This document shows positions 54,601 through 58,300 of a stretch of 64,000 nt of DNA, piece by piece; positions within the stretch are counted from its first letter, which is position 1, and each line of letters begins with the position of its first letter. The DNA lies in assembly GCA_031002005.1 (NCBI GenBank), contig CM061921.1:149701283-149765282 (forward strand). The letters run 5' to 3'. The notes under the pieces are model-generated. The model was not told the DNA's origin. It saw nothing but the letters and a program-made list of their open reading frames with translations, and did no database searches. The position numbers were made by a program, and so were the translations under genes. The DNA comes from Vandiemenella viatica (lineage: Eukaryota > Arthropoda > Insecta > Orthoptera > Morabidae).

Positions 54601-55385
54601 CGGCTGTTAATCAGTTGTTGACATCTGCCGGATGGTACTATGGAAACTTATTTGGACGCCTGGCTCTGTCGCAGAAATATCATGCTTCCACAGCAGCATC
54701 CGGCAGAACACTCGTGCACTGAAGTTGCTAGTACTGAATCTAGTTTTTCTCTCAATAATCGATAGTGAAATGCTTATCACCATCGATTTCGCCAACAGCT
54801 TTTGGAAATGCGAGGGAAACTGAAAACTGAACGGGAAATAGATATTTTCCAAATCACTAAAAATTGATACAATCAGTTTCGTCAAGTAGGTACACACTTT
54901 GACAATAAATCTGGCCGCCGCTGAAAAATTCTATCATTCTTATTTTACAAAATCTGACATCAATGTCATCCTAAGAAACAGTAACCTAATACTGGCTTGC
55001 CAGTATTGCATTACTGTTCCCTGGGATGACTTTGATGTCAGATTTTGCAAAATAAGAGTGATTGAATTTTTCAGCAGCAGCCACATTTATTGTTAAAGTG
55101 TGTACATTTACATAGATTTTAAAATGAAGCAAGGCGCATAAAAAAAAAAAAAACTGCTGCAAATTTTCAGATTTAAATTAACCTCTCCAAGAAACTAAAG
55201 TGTGAAATAGTTTCTGATCAGTGAGCACTTACTTTGGTGTAGAGTTCGCGATATTCCTGCGGGGTGGTCCAGAACTGGAACCGTCTCGTATGCTCATCCA
55301 GCAGCAGACGTTCCTTGTGCAGAAATTCGTAGGAGTCTTTCCTCTTTCCGAGCGGCACATAGTCTCTGAACAAGACGCGGATCAT
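1544..55385 (-). CDS. didum: Myosin V heavy chain gene, 5' part (eight coding exons)
   Basis: Class V myosins are actin-based, plus-end-directed motors that carry vesicles, organelles and RNPs in the cytoplasm. Eight minus-strand exons (55233-55385, 25896-26000, 22459-22627, 13513-13657, 6391-6547, 4581-4800, 1757-1995, 1544-1675) join in phase to 1320 nt (440 codons) without a stop. All internal borders are GT/AG. Seen in order: N-terminal SH3-like region ([18 protein letters not shown], residues 52-69), [30 protein letters not shown]-loop GESGAGKT (202-209), switch [10 protein letters not shown] (253-261), [17 protein letters not shown] and LCHRKI. These wordings fit class V better than other myosins. 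Switch II, relay, converter, IQ motifs, coiled coil and cargo-binding tail are absent and should lie left of position 1. The introns are about 29.2, 3.3, 8.8, 7.0, 1.6, 2.6 and 0.08 kb. Confidence 0.96.
1757..1995 (-). CDS. didum: Myosin V coding exon 7 (upper 50K region)
   Basis: Completes codon 317 and encodes residues 318-396. Reads [86 protein letters not shown] and ILHLGNV are conserved upper-50K motifs. The acidic, serine-rich stretch after QIF matches the variable insert seen here in insect class V myosins. Acceptor TCTGCCTTCAG, donor TCT|GTAAGT followed by a long A run in the intron. Confidence 0.96.
1996..4580. other. Intron 6 of the myosin V gene
   Basis: About 2.6 kb. Roughly half is the decayed Tc1-like element at about 2835-4168. 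The stretches 1996-2834 and 4169-4580 are AT-rich with nothing I recognise. Confidence 0.75.
2835..4168 (-). mobile_element. Decayed Tc1-like DNA transposon
   Basis: The minus strand from about 3935 to 2975 encodes a broken Tc1-family transposase. The N-terminal part reads [20 protein letters not shown] then [16 protein letters not shown], the usual helix-turn-helix region. The catalytic part reads [36 protein letters not shown] and [12 protein letters not shown] (the SPDLNPIEHVWD box with the third catalytic position). Stops and frameshifts break it up. Imperfect terminal repeats are visible: ATTAAAAGTGCTGCACCCAG at 2846-2865, and the reverse complement of 4130-4157, ATTAAAAGTTCAATACCCAG. 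The right end abuts a TA dinucleotide (4169-4170). The left boundary is approximate. Confidence 0.75.
4581..4800 (-). CDS. didum: Myosin V coding exon 6 (switch I)
   Basis: Residues 244-316 plus one base of codon 317. Contains [19 protein letters not shown] with switch [10 protein letters not shown] (253-261), then [36 protein letters not shown] and [17 protein letters not shown]. The switch I Asn, Ser and Arg needed for ATP hydrolysis are all present. Acceptor TTTGTTTCAG, donor G|GTATGTAT. 220 nt, exit phase 1. Confidence 0.97.
5768..6016 (-). repeat. SINE A copy 1
   Basis: tRNA-related SINE in minus orientation: poly-T (the complement of its A tail) at the left, then TTATGGCTTTATGCC, GTCATTAGAGGCGGGATGGG, GGCCATGGTCTTTTGAAGGA, GAGTGATTTGGGGAAACCAT, and at the right a B-box-like GGGGATTCGAATCACC and the CTCACCTACCATGCTC head. 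A short direct repeat, AGCATA, flanks it (5760-5765 and 6017-6022), consistent with a target duplication. Confidence 0.85.
6050..6277 (-). repeat. SINE A copy 2, diverged, next to copy 1
   Basis: Same order of motifs as copy 1 but older: TTATGGCTTTATGCCCAG, TCACTAGAGACAGGAAAGGG, GCATTTGTCTGGTGTGACAT, and TTTACCACTCACTCACCATG at the head. The B-box segment is eroded. It ends at CTCAGTA followed by AGCATA, the same hexamer that flanks copy 1. Confidence 0.65.
6391..6547 (-). CDS. didum: Myosin V coding exon 5 (P-loop)
   Basis: Residues 191-243. Contains the nucleotide-binding P-loop in [20 protein letters not shown] (GESGAGKT at 202-209), then [10 protein letters not shown], loop 1 ([11 protein letters not shown]) and LASSPIME. 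Lys208 and Thr209 are the Mg-ATP contacts expected from the family. Loop 1 is short, as in invertebrate class V motors. Acceptor ATATTTTTAG, donor GAA|GTAAGT; entry phase 2, exit phase 0. Confidence 0.97.
8790..9000 (+). pseudogene. MADF-domain protein relic inside the Harbinger-like element
   Basis: Two frames carry the pieces. [19 protein letters not shown] is followed after a frame change by [20 protein letters not shown] and [20 protein letters not shown]. The pattern RSGSGG..Y.SSWF.Y..L.FL.D..TPRE is familiar from MADF/alcohol-dehydrogenase-transcription-factor-like proteins of insects. It has stops and no complete start-to-end frame, so it is treated as broken. Confidence 0.6.
9264..9304. 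repeat. Perfect 14-bp inverted repeat (hairpin)
   Basis: GTAAATAACTTCAC (9264-9277) is followed after 13 nt by its exact complement GTGAAGTTATTTAC (9291-9304). It lies inside the Harbinger-like element. It is too short and AT-rich to claim a function; it is recorded as structure. Confidence 0.8.
10226..10705 (-). other. Unexplained 159-codon open reading frame in intron 4
   Basis: This is one of the longest uninterrupted frames in the window outside the LINE. The protein begins [20 protein letters not shown] and has a basic central stretch ([10 protein letters not shown]) and a hydrophobic end ([17 protein letters not shown]). I do not recognise a family. There is no flanking repeat structure that marks it as a transposon, and no obvious splice partner. 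It could be a decayed retrocopy, a piece of an uncatalogued element, or a chance frame in AT-rich DNA. Confidence 0.3.
11232..12475 (-). mobile_element. Non-LTR reverse transcriptase fragment (RTE/L1-like)
   Basis: Minus-strand frames carry, from right to left, a linker region ([20 protein letters not shown]), an RT palm segment ([20 protein letters not shown], then EKLREYN and [11 protein letters not shown]) and the catalytic box in [20 protein letters not shown] (FADD). After that come [18 protein letters not shown] and the thumb-side stretch [16 protein letters not shown]. Frames are broken by stops and shifts and neither end is present. INNLRFADDT followed by a short KTKI turn is the usual wording of RTE/L1-type endonuclease-reverse transcriptases. 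Confidence 0.8.
13513..13657 (-). CDS. didum: Myosin V coding exon 4
   Basis: Completes codon 143 (Gly) and encodes residues 144-190 plus two bases of codon 191. Reads [48 protein letters not shown]. The purine-binding-loop region (AINPY) and the [10 protein letters not shown] helix leading to the P-loop are intact. Acceptor TTTATTTCAG; donor AAAG|GTAGAATTG is a weaker match than the GTAAGT used by most other exons of the gene. Confidence 0.96.
16075..16826 (+). mobile_element. Tigger/pogo-type transposon, internally deleted
   Basis: The terminal inverted repeats begin CAGTAGAACTCCAATTATCC at both ends (16075 onward; complement of 16826 downward), matching 23 of 24 bases, with TA on each side (16073-16074, 16827-16828). 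This is the hallmark of TcMar-Tigger/pogo elements. The plus strand inside preserves the acidic C-terminal end of a jerky/Tigger-type transposase across frames ([20 protein letters not shown], then [20 protein letters not shown], then [14 protein letters not shown]). The DDE core is missing, so the 752-bp copy is non-autonomous. Confidence 0.88.
18000..18195 (-). repeat. SINE A copy 3, diverged
   Basis: The order of motifs follows SINE A: TGCTTTAAGGCCTATCAACA, TTGAGGTTAACTGTG, CCTTTGAAAGAACTATCCTG, GCATTTGCCTAGAATGATTT, then TGGAGATCAAATCTGCGTCC at the B-box position. It is old, with no clear target duplication. Confidence 0.65.
18312..19070 (-). mobile_element. mariner element, internally deleted
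   Basis: The terminal repeats read TGAGGAAGGTCCGAAAAGTA at the left (18312) and CGAGGTAGGTCCGATAAGTA from the right end (19070), both continuing CTTAGCCT, with TA on each side (18310-18311, 19071-19072). The minus strand encodes a mariner transposase N-terminus: [20 protein letters not shown] then EIKE, and [12 protein letters not shown] middle piece reads [20 protein letters not shown] then [13 protein letters not shown], and the C-terminal end [12 protein letters not shown] stop lies at about 18375-18410. The DDD catalytic core is deleted and frames are shifted, so the copy is dead. Confidence 0.92.
20365..21060 (-). mobile_element. Penelope-like retroelement 3' fragment
   Basis: The minus strand carries the RT-to-endonuclease linker typical of Penelope-like elements and related retroelements: [15 protein letters not shown], then [18 protein letters not shown]. 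Next come remains of a GIY-YIG-type endonuclease (YIGQM, then [12 protein letters not shown], then [18 protein letters not shown]) and finally [15 protein letters not shown], the usual end of such proteins. Two minus-strand frames alternate, showing at least two frameshifts. The segment 20373-20420 is probably 3' UTR. The overlapping plus-strand frames are shadows. Confidence 0.75.
22459..22627 (-). CDS. didum: Myosin V coding exon 3 (start of motor core)
   Basis: Residues 87-142 plus the first base of codon 143. Reads [18 protein letters not shown], then [20 protein letters not shown], then [24 protein letters not shown] and [12 protein letters not shown] are signature class V wording at the entry to the motor domain. 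Acceptor GGTTATAG, donor G|GTAAGTATG. 169 nt, entry phase 0, exit phase 1. Confidence 0.96.
22628..25895. other. Intron 2 of the myosin V gene
   Basis: About 3.3 kb of AT-rich DNA. Runs of C and T near 22812-22830 are low-complexity. A patch at 22875-23290 contains GC-richer words (GCAGGGTGGAGC; CCCCACCCTGAAGC) that may be repeat debris but has no matching ends. Otherwise nothing is recognised. Confidence 0.65.
25896..26000 (-). CDS. didum: Myosin V coding exon 2 (SH3-like N-terminal domain)
   Basis: Residues 52-86, from [13 protein letters not shown] to VQTEDGR, 105 nt, phase 0 at both ends. Acceptor GTTTCAG at 26001, donor GTAAGTAAAC at 25895. [20 protein letters not shown] matches the first strands of the small SH3-like barrel that precedes the motor core in class II and V myosins. 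It is separated from exon 1 by 29.2 kb and from exon 3 by 3.3 kb. Confidence 0.95.
27851..28104 (-). repeat. SINE A copy, young, with 9-10 bp target duplication
   Basis: Near-complete element: T-run, TTATGGCTTTACGCCCGGTC, AACGTCGAGGTCATTAGAGG, GCCATGGCCTTTTGATGGAA, GAGTGATTTGGGGAAACAAT, GGGGATTCGAACCGGCGTCC (B box on the complementary strand), and ACCCACTACGCTCGGT. The direct repeat CTTCACAGGT lies at 27842-27851 and 28105-28114. This copy is a good reference for the family's full length of about 250 bp. Confidence 0.92.
28146..28640 (-). mobile_element. RTE-type LINE 3' end fragment
   Basis: The minus strand across frames encodes the C-terminal end of an endonuclease-reverse transcriptase: [44 protein letters not shown]. 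This wording is common in insect RTE-clade LINEs. The remaining part to 28150 follows the usual 3' order ending in a GGCTGGTTTGATGC stretch, which I associate with orthopteran copies. Stops interrupt it, and it is 5'-truncated as most LINE copies are. Confidence 0.78.
28676..28800 (-). repeat. SINE A copy, truncated at its head
   Basis: TTATGGCTTTACGACTC, TTCGACGTCGAGGTAATTAG, GGGGCGGGAAGG, a long G run, and CCATGGCCTTTTGAAGGAAA, then it stops abruptly near CATCCTGTCAT. The tRNA-related head is missing. Confidence 0.8.
30163..30209. repeat. (ATT)n microsatellite
   Basis: About fifteen tandem ATT units without interruption. Confidence 0.97.
30690..31270. other. GC-richer patch with overlapping ORFs on both strands
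   Basis: The base composition is clearly higher in G+C than the surroundings. Frames are open on the plus strand (30692-31120, 142 codons; 30996-31259) and on the minus strand (30742-31068, 108 codons). No domain, signal peptide or transposon motif is recognised in any of them, and no terminal repeats were found. It may be a fragment of an old gene or element. Confidence 0.3.
33558..33787 (+). repeat. SINE A copy in plus orientation
   Basis: This copy reads in the direct sense: CCGAGCGCGGTGGGTGAGTG as the A-box-like head, GCGGGTTCGAATCACCGACC as the B box, CCCCAAATCACTCCAGGCGA in the body, CTTCTAATAACCTCGACGAG and CGTAAAACCATAAGG followed by an A tail. It is the only copy of the family in this window opposite in direction to the myosin gene. 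It shows that the family is tRNA-derived with a conserved non-tRNA body. Confidence 0.9.
34237..34400 (-). repeat. SINE A relic
   Basis: A diverged segment: ACTTTTTGAAGGGAACCATT, GCATTTGCCTAGAGCGATCT, AAGAAACGATGGAAAACCTG, then an unclear head. It has the same order as the minus-orientation copies. No duplication was seen. Confidence 0.5.
37150..37590. other. Patch with long open frames on both strands
   Basis: A 119-codon plus frame (37152-37511) and a 137-codon minus frame (37175-37588) overlap. The minus frame begins [20 protein letters not shown]. It contains no motif I can name. The sequence is more GC-rich than its neighbours and could derive from an old transposon or gene fragment; I have no positive evidence for either. 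Confidence 0.25.
37655..38015. mobile_element. MITE with CATCCATAAATTACGTGAGG termini
   Basis: The left end GGGGACATCCATAAATTACG and the complement of the right end GGGGGCATCCACAAATTACG both continue TGAGG, giving 25-bp inverted repeats with two mismatches. TAT flanks both sides (37652-37654, 38016-38018). The interior contains several G runs of 9-10 and repeated TCTCACCAGGGGGGA words. No coding capacity. Elements with this kind of CCATAAATTACGT terminus are, to my knowledge, widespread in invertebrate genomes. Confidence 0.82.
38594..39165 (+). repeat. SINE B copy split by a SINE A insertion
   Basis: The head reads GAGCGGTCAGGTGACTCAGT with an A-box-like start and GGTTCGAATCCCTGTCTCGG as B box. 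It is interrupted at 38698 and resumes at 38985, continuing through GAAGTACACCAAATCGGTTC and CTTGGTTCGGATTCCAGG to a CCCTGTCACCAG end. The copy at 50774-51035 has the same head and tail without the interruption, confirming one original element. Confidence 0.85.
38698..38975 (-). repeat. SINE A copy nested in SINE B, 9-bp target duplication
   Basis: Complete minus-orientation SINE A: T-run, GGCCATGGCCTTTTGAAGGA, GAGTGATTTGGGGAAACCAT, GGGGATTCGAACCGCCGTCC and a GCTCGG head. It contains a local triplication of GGGGGCAAGGAT (about 38770-38800). The perfect direct repeat TAACACGAT lies at 38689-38697 and 38976-38984. Confidence 0.95.
39474..39679 (-). repeat. SINE A copy
   Basis: GGGCTTTATACCTCGTCGAC, GTCATTAGAGGCGGGTAAGG, AGAGTGATTTCGGAATAACC, GGCGATTCAAACCAGAATTC, and a GCTAACCCACTAGGATCGGT head. 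It is moderately diverged, with a deletion of the GGCCTTTTGAAGGAAGC block. Confidence 0.8.
40075..40110. repeat. Poly-C run followed by (CA)n
   Basis: Twenty-five consecutive C (40075-40099) followed by ACACACACA. A run this long is prone to assembly and sequencing error. Confidence 0.9.
40353..40590 (-). mobile_element. Small reverse transcriptase fragment
   Basis: The minus strand reads [20 protein letters not shown] then [13 protein letters not shown]. This matches the LINE RT segment that normally reads ..QCGFRKGRSTTDQI..LRQILEK. The sense of the rest of the frame is lost. It is a short relic, and the clade cannot be told. Confidence 0.55.
41084..41245 (-). repeat. Probable diverged SINE B copy
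   Basis: The order is similar to the SINE B copy at 44134-44306: TTTAACGTAGAATCCCAACC, CGGAACGTCATGGCATATTT, GCGGGGATTTGAACCCGGGA (B box on the complementary strand), GACCTTTTGAAAG. The head is poorly conserved. Confidence 0.45.
43287..43525 (-). repeat. SINE A copy, diverged
   Basis: T-run, GCGGGCAAGGCACGGGAAGG, AATTCGACCATGCCCTTTAT, GAGTAATTTCGGGAAATCAT, AACACCAAAATCTGGATGGT, then an eroded B box. No target duplication identified. Confidence 0.75.
44134..44306 (-). repeat. SINE B copy (minus orientation)
   Basis: Reading the complement: GAGCGGTCTAGTGGCTCAAT, GGTTAAGGAGTCTGACTGAG, CCCGGTTCGAATCTCTGTCT, CGGCGGGGATTTTCATAGG, then a tail with CGTGGTTCGGATTCCACG. It aligns with the SINE B copies at 38594 and 50774. 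The body is shortened. Confidence 0.8.
44810..45010 (+). repeat. Possible tRNA-derived SINE (family D)
   Basis: A tRNA-like head, GCCCGGCGGGTGAGCGGCTA, is followed by GGTTTGATCATCGTTCCAGC at the B-box position and, after about 130 nt, by CCTAGCCGTCGACAAATCCT then GATGACCTATT, with an A-rich end. It is a single copy here, so family status is a guess. Confidence 0.4.
45088..45202. mobile_element. Partial MITE, related style to 37655-38015
   Basis: Starts GGGAGCGTCCATAAACTACG then AGGCTCGG, and near the other end has CCGAGCCAGGCCACGTAG, whose complement matches the inner part of the start. The outermost part of the right end is missing. G-rich interior, no ORF. Confidence 0.5.
45360..45591 (+). 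repeat. SINE C copy with 9-bp target duplication
   Basis: tRNA-like head CCGGCCTCGGTAGCGTAGGA with A box, and GCCGGTTCGAGTCCGGCCGA with B box, then a 150-bp unrelated body (GTTTGAGTGTTGTGTCTGTG; CTGGCTGTATGGCCTATGTA) ending TTAAAAAATAA. GGAAAAATG flanks it on both sides (45351-45359, 45592-45600). The head cannot form a proper acceptor stem and continues into the body, so it is not a functional tRNA gene. Confidence 0.85.
45616..45679. repeat. (GT)n microsatellite
   Basis: About 32 uninterrupted GT units, beginning 24 nt after the end of the SINE C copy. Confidence 0.98.
47487..47726 (-). repeat. SINE A copy
   Basis: Full-length: CCTTATGGCTTTACGCTTCG, GAGGTTGTTAGAGGCGGGAT, GGCCATGGCCTTTTGAAGGA, GAGTGATTTGGGTAAACCAT, GGGGATTCGAACCAGCGTCC, CACCCACCAGGCTCGGT. 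An imperfect flanking repeat is visible (AAGCGATTCGTTGTC at 47470-47484; AAGATTCATTGTC at 47727-47739). Confidence 0.9.
48583..48789 (+). mobile_element. LINE reverse transcriptase 3' relic
   Basis: The plus frame reads [51 protein letters not shown]. This corresponds to the C-terminal region of CR1/L2/Jockey-like LINE RTs, which reads ELSYKTMVRPLLEY..VVWDP..GYQIN.LERVQRRAARF. The copy has lost conserved residues, and is cut by the MITE that begins at 48790. Its continuation after 49489 could not be read with confidence. Confidence 0.7.
48790..49481. mobile_element. MITE with 25-bp TIRs, 8-bp duplication and internal minisatellite
   Basis: Perfect inverted repeats of 25 bp start CATGGAGGAAAGAAATATAT at each end (48790 rightward; 49481 leftward). 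A second inverted pair lies further in (GGCCGCCATATTACCTATCC near 48878 and its near-complement at about 49368-49390). The target duplication GGTAGGAG is exact (48782-48789, 49482-49489). The middle is a tandem array. An 8-bp duplication suggests the hAT, P or Merlin groups; no transposase is encoded, so I leave it unassigned. Confidence 0.9.
48964..49352. repeat. Internal tandem repeat, unit about 150 bp
   Basis: Three copies start with GATGATGG at 48964, 49115 and 49263 (periods 151 and 148; the last copy is partial). Each contains a TTCTTATGTAA-like word, an AAAGAATAAAAGTTTT-like word and TTAGTTTTCGAGATATWCTG then TCTC. The copies differ at many positions, so the array is not recent. Confidence 0.85.
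50262..50760 (-). mobile_element. RTE-type LINE 3' end fragment
   Basis: The minus strand encodes [80 protein letters not shown], then after a frame shift [20 protein letters not shown] and RRWIETV. This is the characteristic C-terminus of insect RTE-clade endonuclease-reverse transcriptases, with the YHPRGRR..GRP..RW ending. It is 5'-truncated. Confidence 0.88.
50774..51035 (+). repeat. SINE B copy, uninterrupted
   Basis: AGCGATCAGGTGGCTCAGTC, CTTGAATCCCGGTCTCGGTT at the B box, GCGAAGTACACTGAGAATGC, CCGTGGTTCGGTGTCCACG, then AACTCTGTCACCAGG. The same body as the split copy at 38594-39165, allowing the full length (~265 bp) to be set. Confidence 0.85.
52665..52723. repeat. 59-nt near-perfect hairpin
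   Basis: The left arm GTTATACAACAAAGGGAGTG then ACCGCC (52665-52690) pairs with GGCGTTCACTCCCTTTGTTG then TATAAC (52698-52723) at 25 of 26 positions, leaving a 7-nt loop ATGCAAC. It may be a minimal foldback element or a small-RNA precursor. There is no family copy in the window. Confidence 0.92.
52894..53124 (-). repeat. SINE A copy
   Basis: TTATGGTTTTACGCCTCGTC, TACGTCGAGGTCATTAGATG, GCCATGGCCTTTTGAAGGAA, GAGTGAATTGGGGAAACCAT, GGGGATTCGAACCCCGAATG (with a short deletion after the B box), CACCCACCACGCTCGGT. Imperfect flanks TAAACTTTT and TAACTTT. Confidence 0.9.
54890..55105. mobile_element. 216-bp palindromic (foldback) MITE
   Basis: Two 108-bp arms meet exactly between 54997 and 54998 at GGCTTGCC. 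The left arm runs GTACACACTTTGACAATAAA ... AAATCTGACATCAATGTCAT; the complement of the right arm runs GTACACACTTTAACAATAAA ... AAATCTGACATCAAAGTCAT. The outermost TA on both sides fits a TA duplication, as in Tc1/mariner-derived MITEs. It lies 128 bp inside intron 1 from the exon 1 donor. Superfamily is inferred. Confidence 0.85.
55233..55385 (-). CDS. didum: Myosin V coding exon 1 (start codon and N-terminal extension)
   Basis: Encodes residues 1-51, beginning [16 protein letters not shown] and ending [10 protein letters not shown], followed by GTAAGT. The ELYTK end joins in phase 0 to GSRVWIQHP of exon 2, which is the usual start of the class V N-terminal domain. An in-frame TGA lies 15 nt upstream (55398-55400) and there is no other ATG in the exon, so the start at 55385 is well determined if this is the true first exon; an A sits at -3. 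Other class V myosins as I remember them have only about 8-12 residues before this junction, so the first ~40 residues (rich in K, R, D, E and aromatics) are an extra segment. The alternative is another promoter or first exon elsewhere in intron 1, with this exon a variant. Confidence 0.85.
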
Positions 55386-58300
55386 CGTAATGGCTACTCA
55401 CACGGCTCCCGACATAACACTACAGAGACCAAACACAGTCAGCGAGTTCAGAATAGGTAACGCTTATAAAGCATAGCTCAATTTATTAGTCACGGCGAAT
55501 TAAACCGAAGATAAAAATATTTTTCTGCTCCATTTTACCACTTTAACCAAAAAATTTGGAAAGTAAGTTATGGTAATTTTTCTAAACCACAAAAGATGAG
55601 AAAAAATTGTACTCGAAACATATCGTAACTACTCGCAACTAGAGTGTAATGGTTATAACGTTTAAAGAAACAACCTTAGAGCAAAGATGAGGAGGGTAAA
55701 ATAATATAGACAGTCGGGCACATCACATATTCTTTTATGAGCAGAAAACAAGCACACTGATAACAGCAAGTACTGTGTCAAACACTTTACCAACGTAAGC
55801 CCAAAATTTATAGCAACACACACTGATGTTTCCCTAAACCATACGCTTTGCAAAAATAATTCTGAATGTTAACAACATCATAAAAACTACTGTTTGAATG
55901 GCAGTATCTGAAGAGGGAGCGTTTCAAAGACTAGATAAGTTATCTGGATATCGGAAAGTAAGCCACGCGTGCCCGTTTAGCTTTATTAACATGACACCCT
56001 ATTACACTAGCTCCCAGGCACACGTCTGCTCGGTAGGGAGTGCGCACGCCGACTGGTGGACTGTCACCGGCCTTGGCTGGGTGGGACGCAGCACCTGCTA
56101 CCCGTCTGTTTACATCCTCCATTCACGCACTTATATAAGATTTCAAACAGCAGTTTTCATTCATTACGCAATATCTGCGACATCTGACCCCCTCCCCCTG
56201 GGGTCAATAGCAGAACAAAGATTTCTTACACGTCCAAGTCTTATTTCAAGAAAAATAAGTCGTACTAAGACGGAGTTTTAGTTTTTATTATGAACAATCC
56301 ATCTATCAAACAATGATAAGAGATTTTTTTAAATTTTATCGTGTTGTAAATGAGCAAAATTTATGTAATCATCTCTTAACAACAGTTGGTCTCTCCGCAT
56401 TGCTTGCTGAAAACGAATCAACCAAGAATTGTCTTTACATTAGGTAGCAATTGTATCAAAGTATCTTTAAAATATACTCTGCCAATAAAGGATTTATTGA
56501 CAGGTAATTAGGCGCATTGCAAATAAAATTTGCATATCAGCAGTTAGAGTATAACGAAATAATTGAGAAGAATTGTCATTGTTTACAATGTTCACTGAAT
56601 GCTGACTTAAGTTGAATGGCATATTATTTATTAATGGAATAGATGAGCTTCAACTGATTCAACGCAGTGAAGTATCAGGTAAAAAAACTTGCCTCCAGTG
56701 GACTGTTGCATCACGAGATCAGATTTCCTCTAAGCGCTCTGTAGGTGTCTCCAAGCACCCTGCACCACAGGTTTTCACTTGCTAACGTAACTGGTGCGGG
56801 CCCAACTTGTCCACAACAAATACGTAGAGCAGTTCTTGTCACATCTGTGTCAAAGAGCGTTAAAAAGCTATGAATGTTGCTTCACACATATTCTCGTAAT
56901 GTTTCACTGGTTCCATAAATTATAATCATGTTTGTGGGTGAAAACAATGGTCATCCCACACAAAACCTTTCCGAAGCATTAAAAACACGCTACAAGCTTG
57001 ACAATGTCGCCAATAAAGCGATTTAATACTGTATGAACTTGCGTTAAGGGGGGACATTACGCAAGTGATATTCACTGCCTCCACTCTACGTCAATTGCGA
57101 TTTGGACTACACTGTTCCTAGTATAAGAAAGCCTTGTAAATATGCGCGATTATACCATGTAAGGCAGCTCCTTAACATACCTCCTCCAGCATACTTCTGT
57201 TCTATATTCGTAACTCTGCTTTTAACATTCGTCCGGCAAACCCAACTAATCACTGAAACCTGAACGTTTCCCAAAACCTTCTCCTATATTGATATTTCTA
57301 AATATATTAATAGGTTTGTGGCAGATATTGTAAACTTTCTATTTTAACACATGTCATAGAGTAGGTCATCGTACCGAATATAGTTTTCAACTCATCCAAT
57401 AAATAGCCTAACTACTCTTGCGATCAAAACCGTTGTTTGAAGATTTTCGCTATCGCCTTGTGATGCAGTCTAAAATTGTACAATTCATTCATTGCTTTAC
57501 TCCTTACTAGTTCACTGTTATCAGTAATTTTAAACAAAGTAATTCCATCGGGAACAAAAGTGGAAGAACCAGAGAGTGATACCCTAACGAAGTATAAAAA
57601 CTTTTAGTTCATACGATTTCCCTATGCTACAAGAAAATTTGTTCAAAGTGTTTAAAGTTTAGTTTTGCTTGTGCGACAACCTATGTCTAACCTTACAGAG
57701 GCCCACCATACGTAAGCGTCATCGGATCCGAGATCAAATGAGCTGTTCATGCTGAAAGTGGTATTTGTCAACCACGGATCTGACGGTAAATGGCACGTGT
57801 AGCTTGAAGACAGCTTAGAAAGGCAGCTGTAGACCTCTTATGTAAGTGACTATTCGTTAACAGTAAAGAGAAGCGCATGATTACAACAGCAAAAACTATA
57901 TTCATCTGACAATGAGTAAGTACTACAATGTATAAAAATAAACTACACAATCCTTGAAAGGTTTTGGTCAGTCTTTGCTGCTGGAAGTTCAACATCAATA
58001 GCAATGGCAATTTGCAAAACCACTATCACTCAGAGATGTTCGAATATCATTCATTTTACTCTACTGCGAAAGGAGGATTATGTTTTTAGAAAGTATGTAT
58101 GTTTATTTATTTGTTTCCTCGTGTAGACTAAACAGCTCGATGCGTTGCGGTGTATATATATAAATCCAATGTGTTTGGTATAGTCTTAAACATTTTTCAA
58201 AGACGATTTGGAAAACTCATAAATCGCGATAGTGAACGTTACATCAAGGGGACGTATTTAAATTTACACGCTACACTGACATGGGCGGGCCATAGGCGCA

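Larger units (their letters stand above)
26001..55232. other. Intron 1 of the myosin V gene (29.2 kb)
   Basis: Most of the window's repeats lie here and are annotated one by one: SINE A, B, C and D copies, RTE-type LINE ends, three MITE-like elements, a 216-bp palindrome, a 59-nt hairpin and three simple repeats. Stretches with nothing recognisable: 26001-27840, 28801-30160, 31270-33550, 34400-37650 (apart from a two-strand ORF patch at 37150-37590), 39680-40350, 41250-43280, 45680-47480, 47730-48580, 51040-52660 and 53130-54889. Short ORFs there have no family signal. Confidence 0.7.

Noticed and set aside
55463..55470. TTTATAAG on the minus strand as TATA box of the myosin gene
   Set aside because: Distance to the ATG is plausible but no initiator could be identified, the word is frequent in AT-rich DNA, and an upstream non-coding exon is possible. 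Mentioned only as context.
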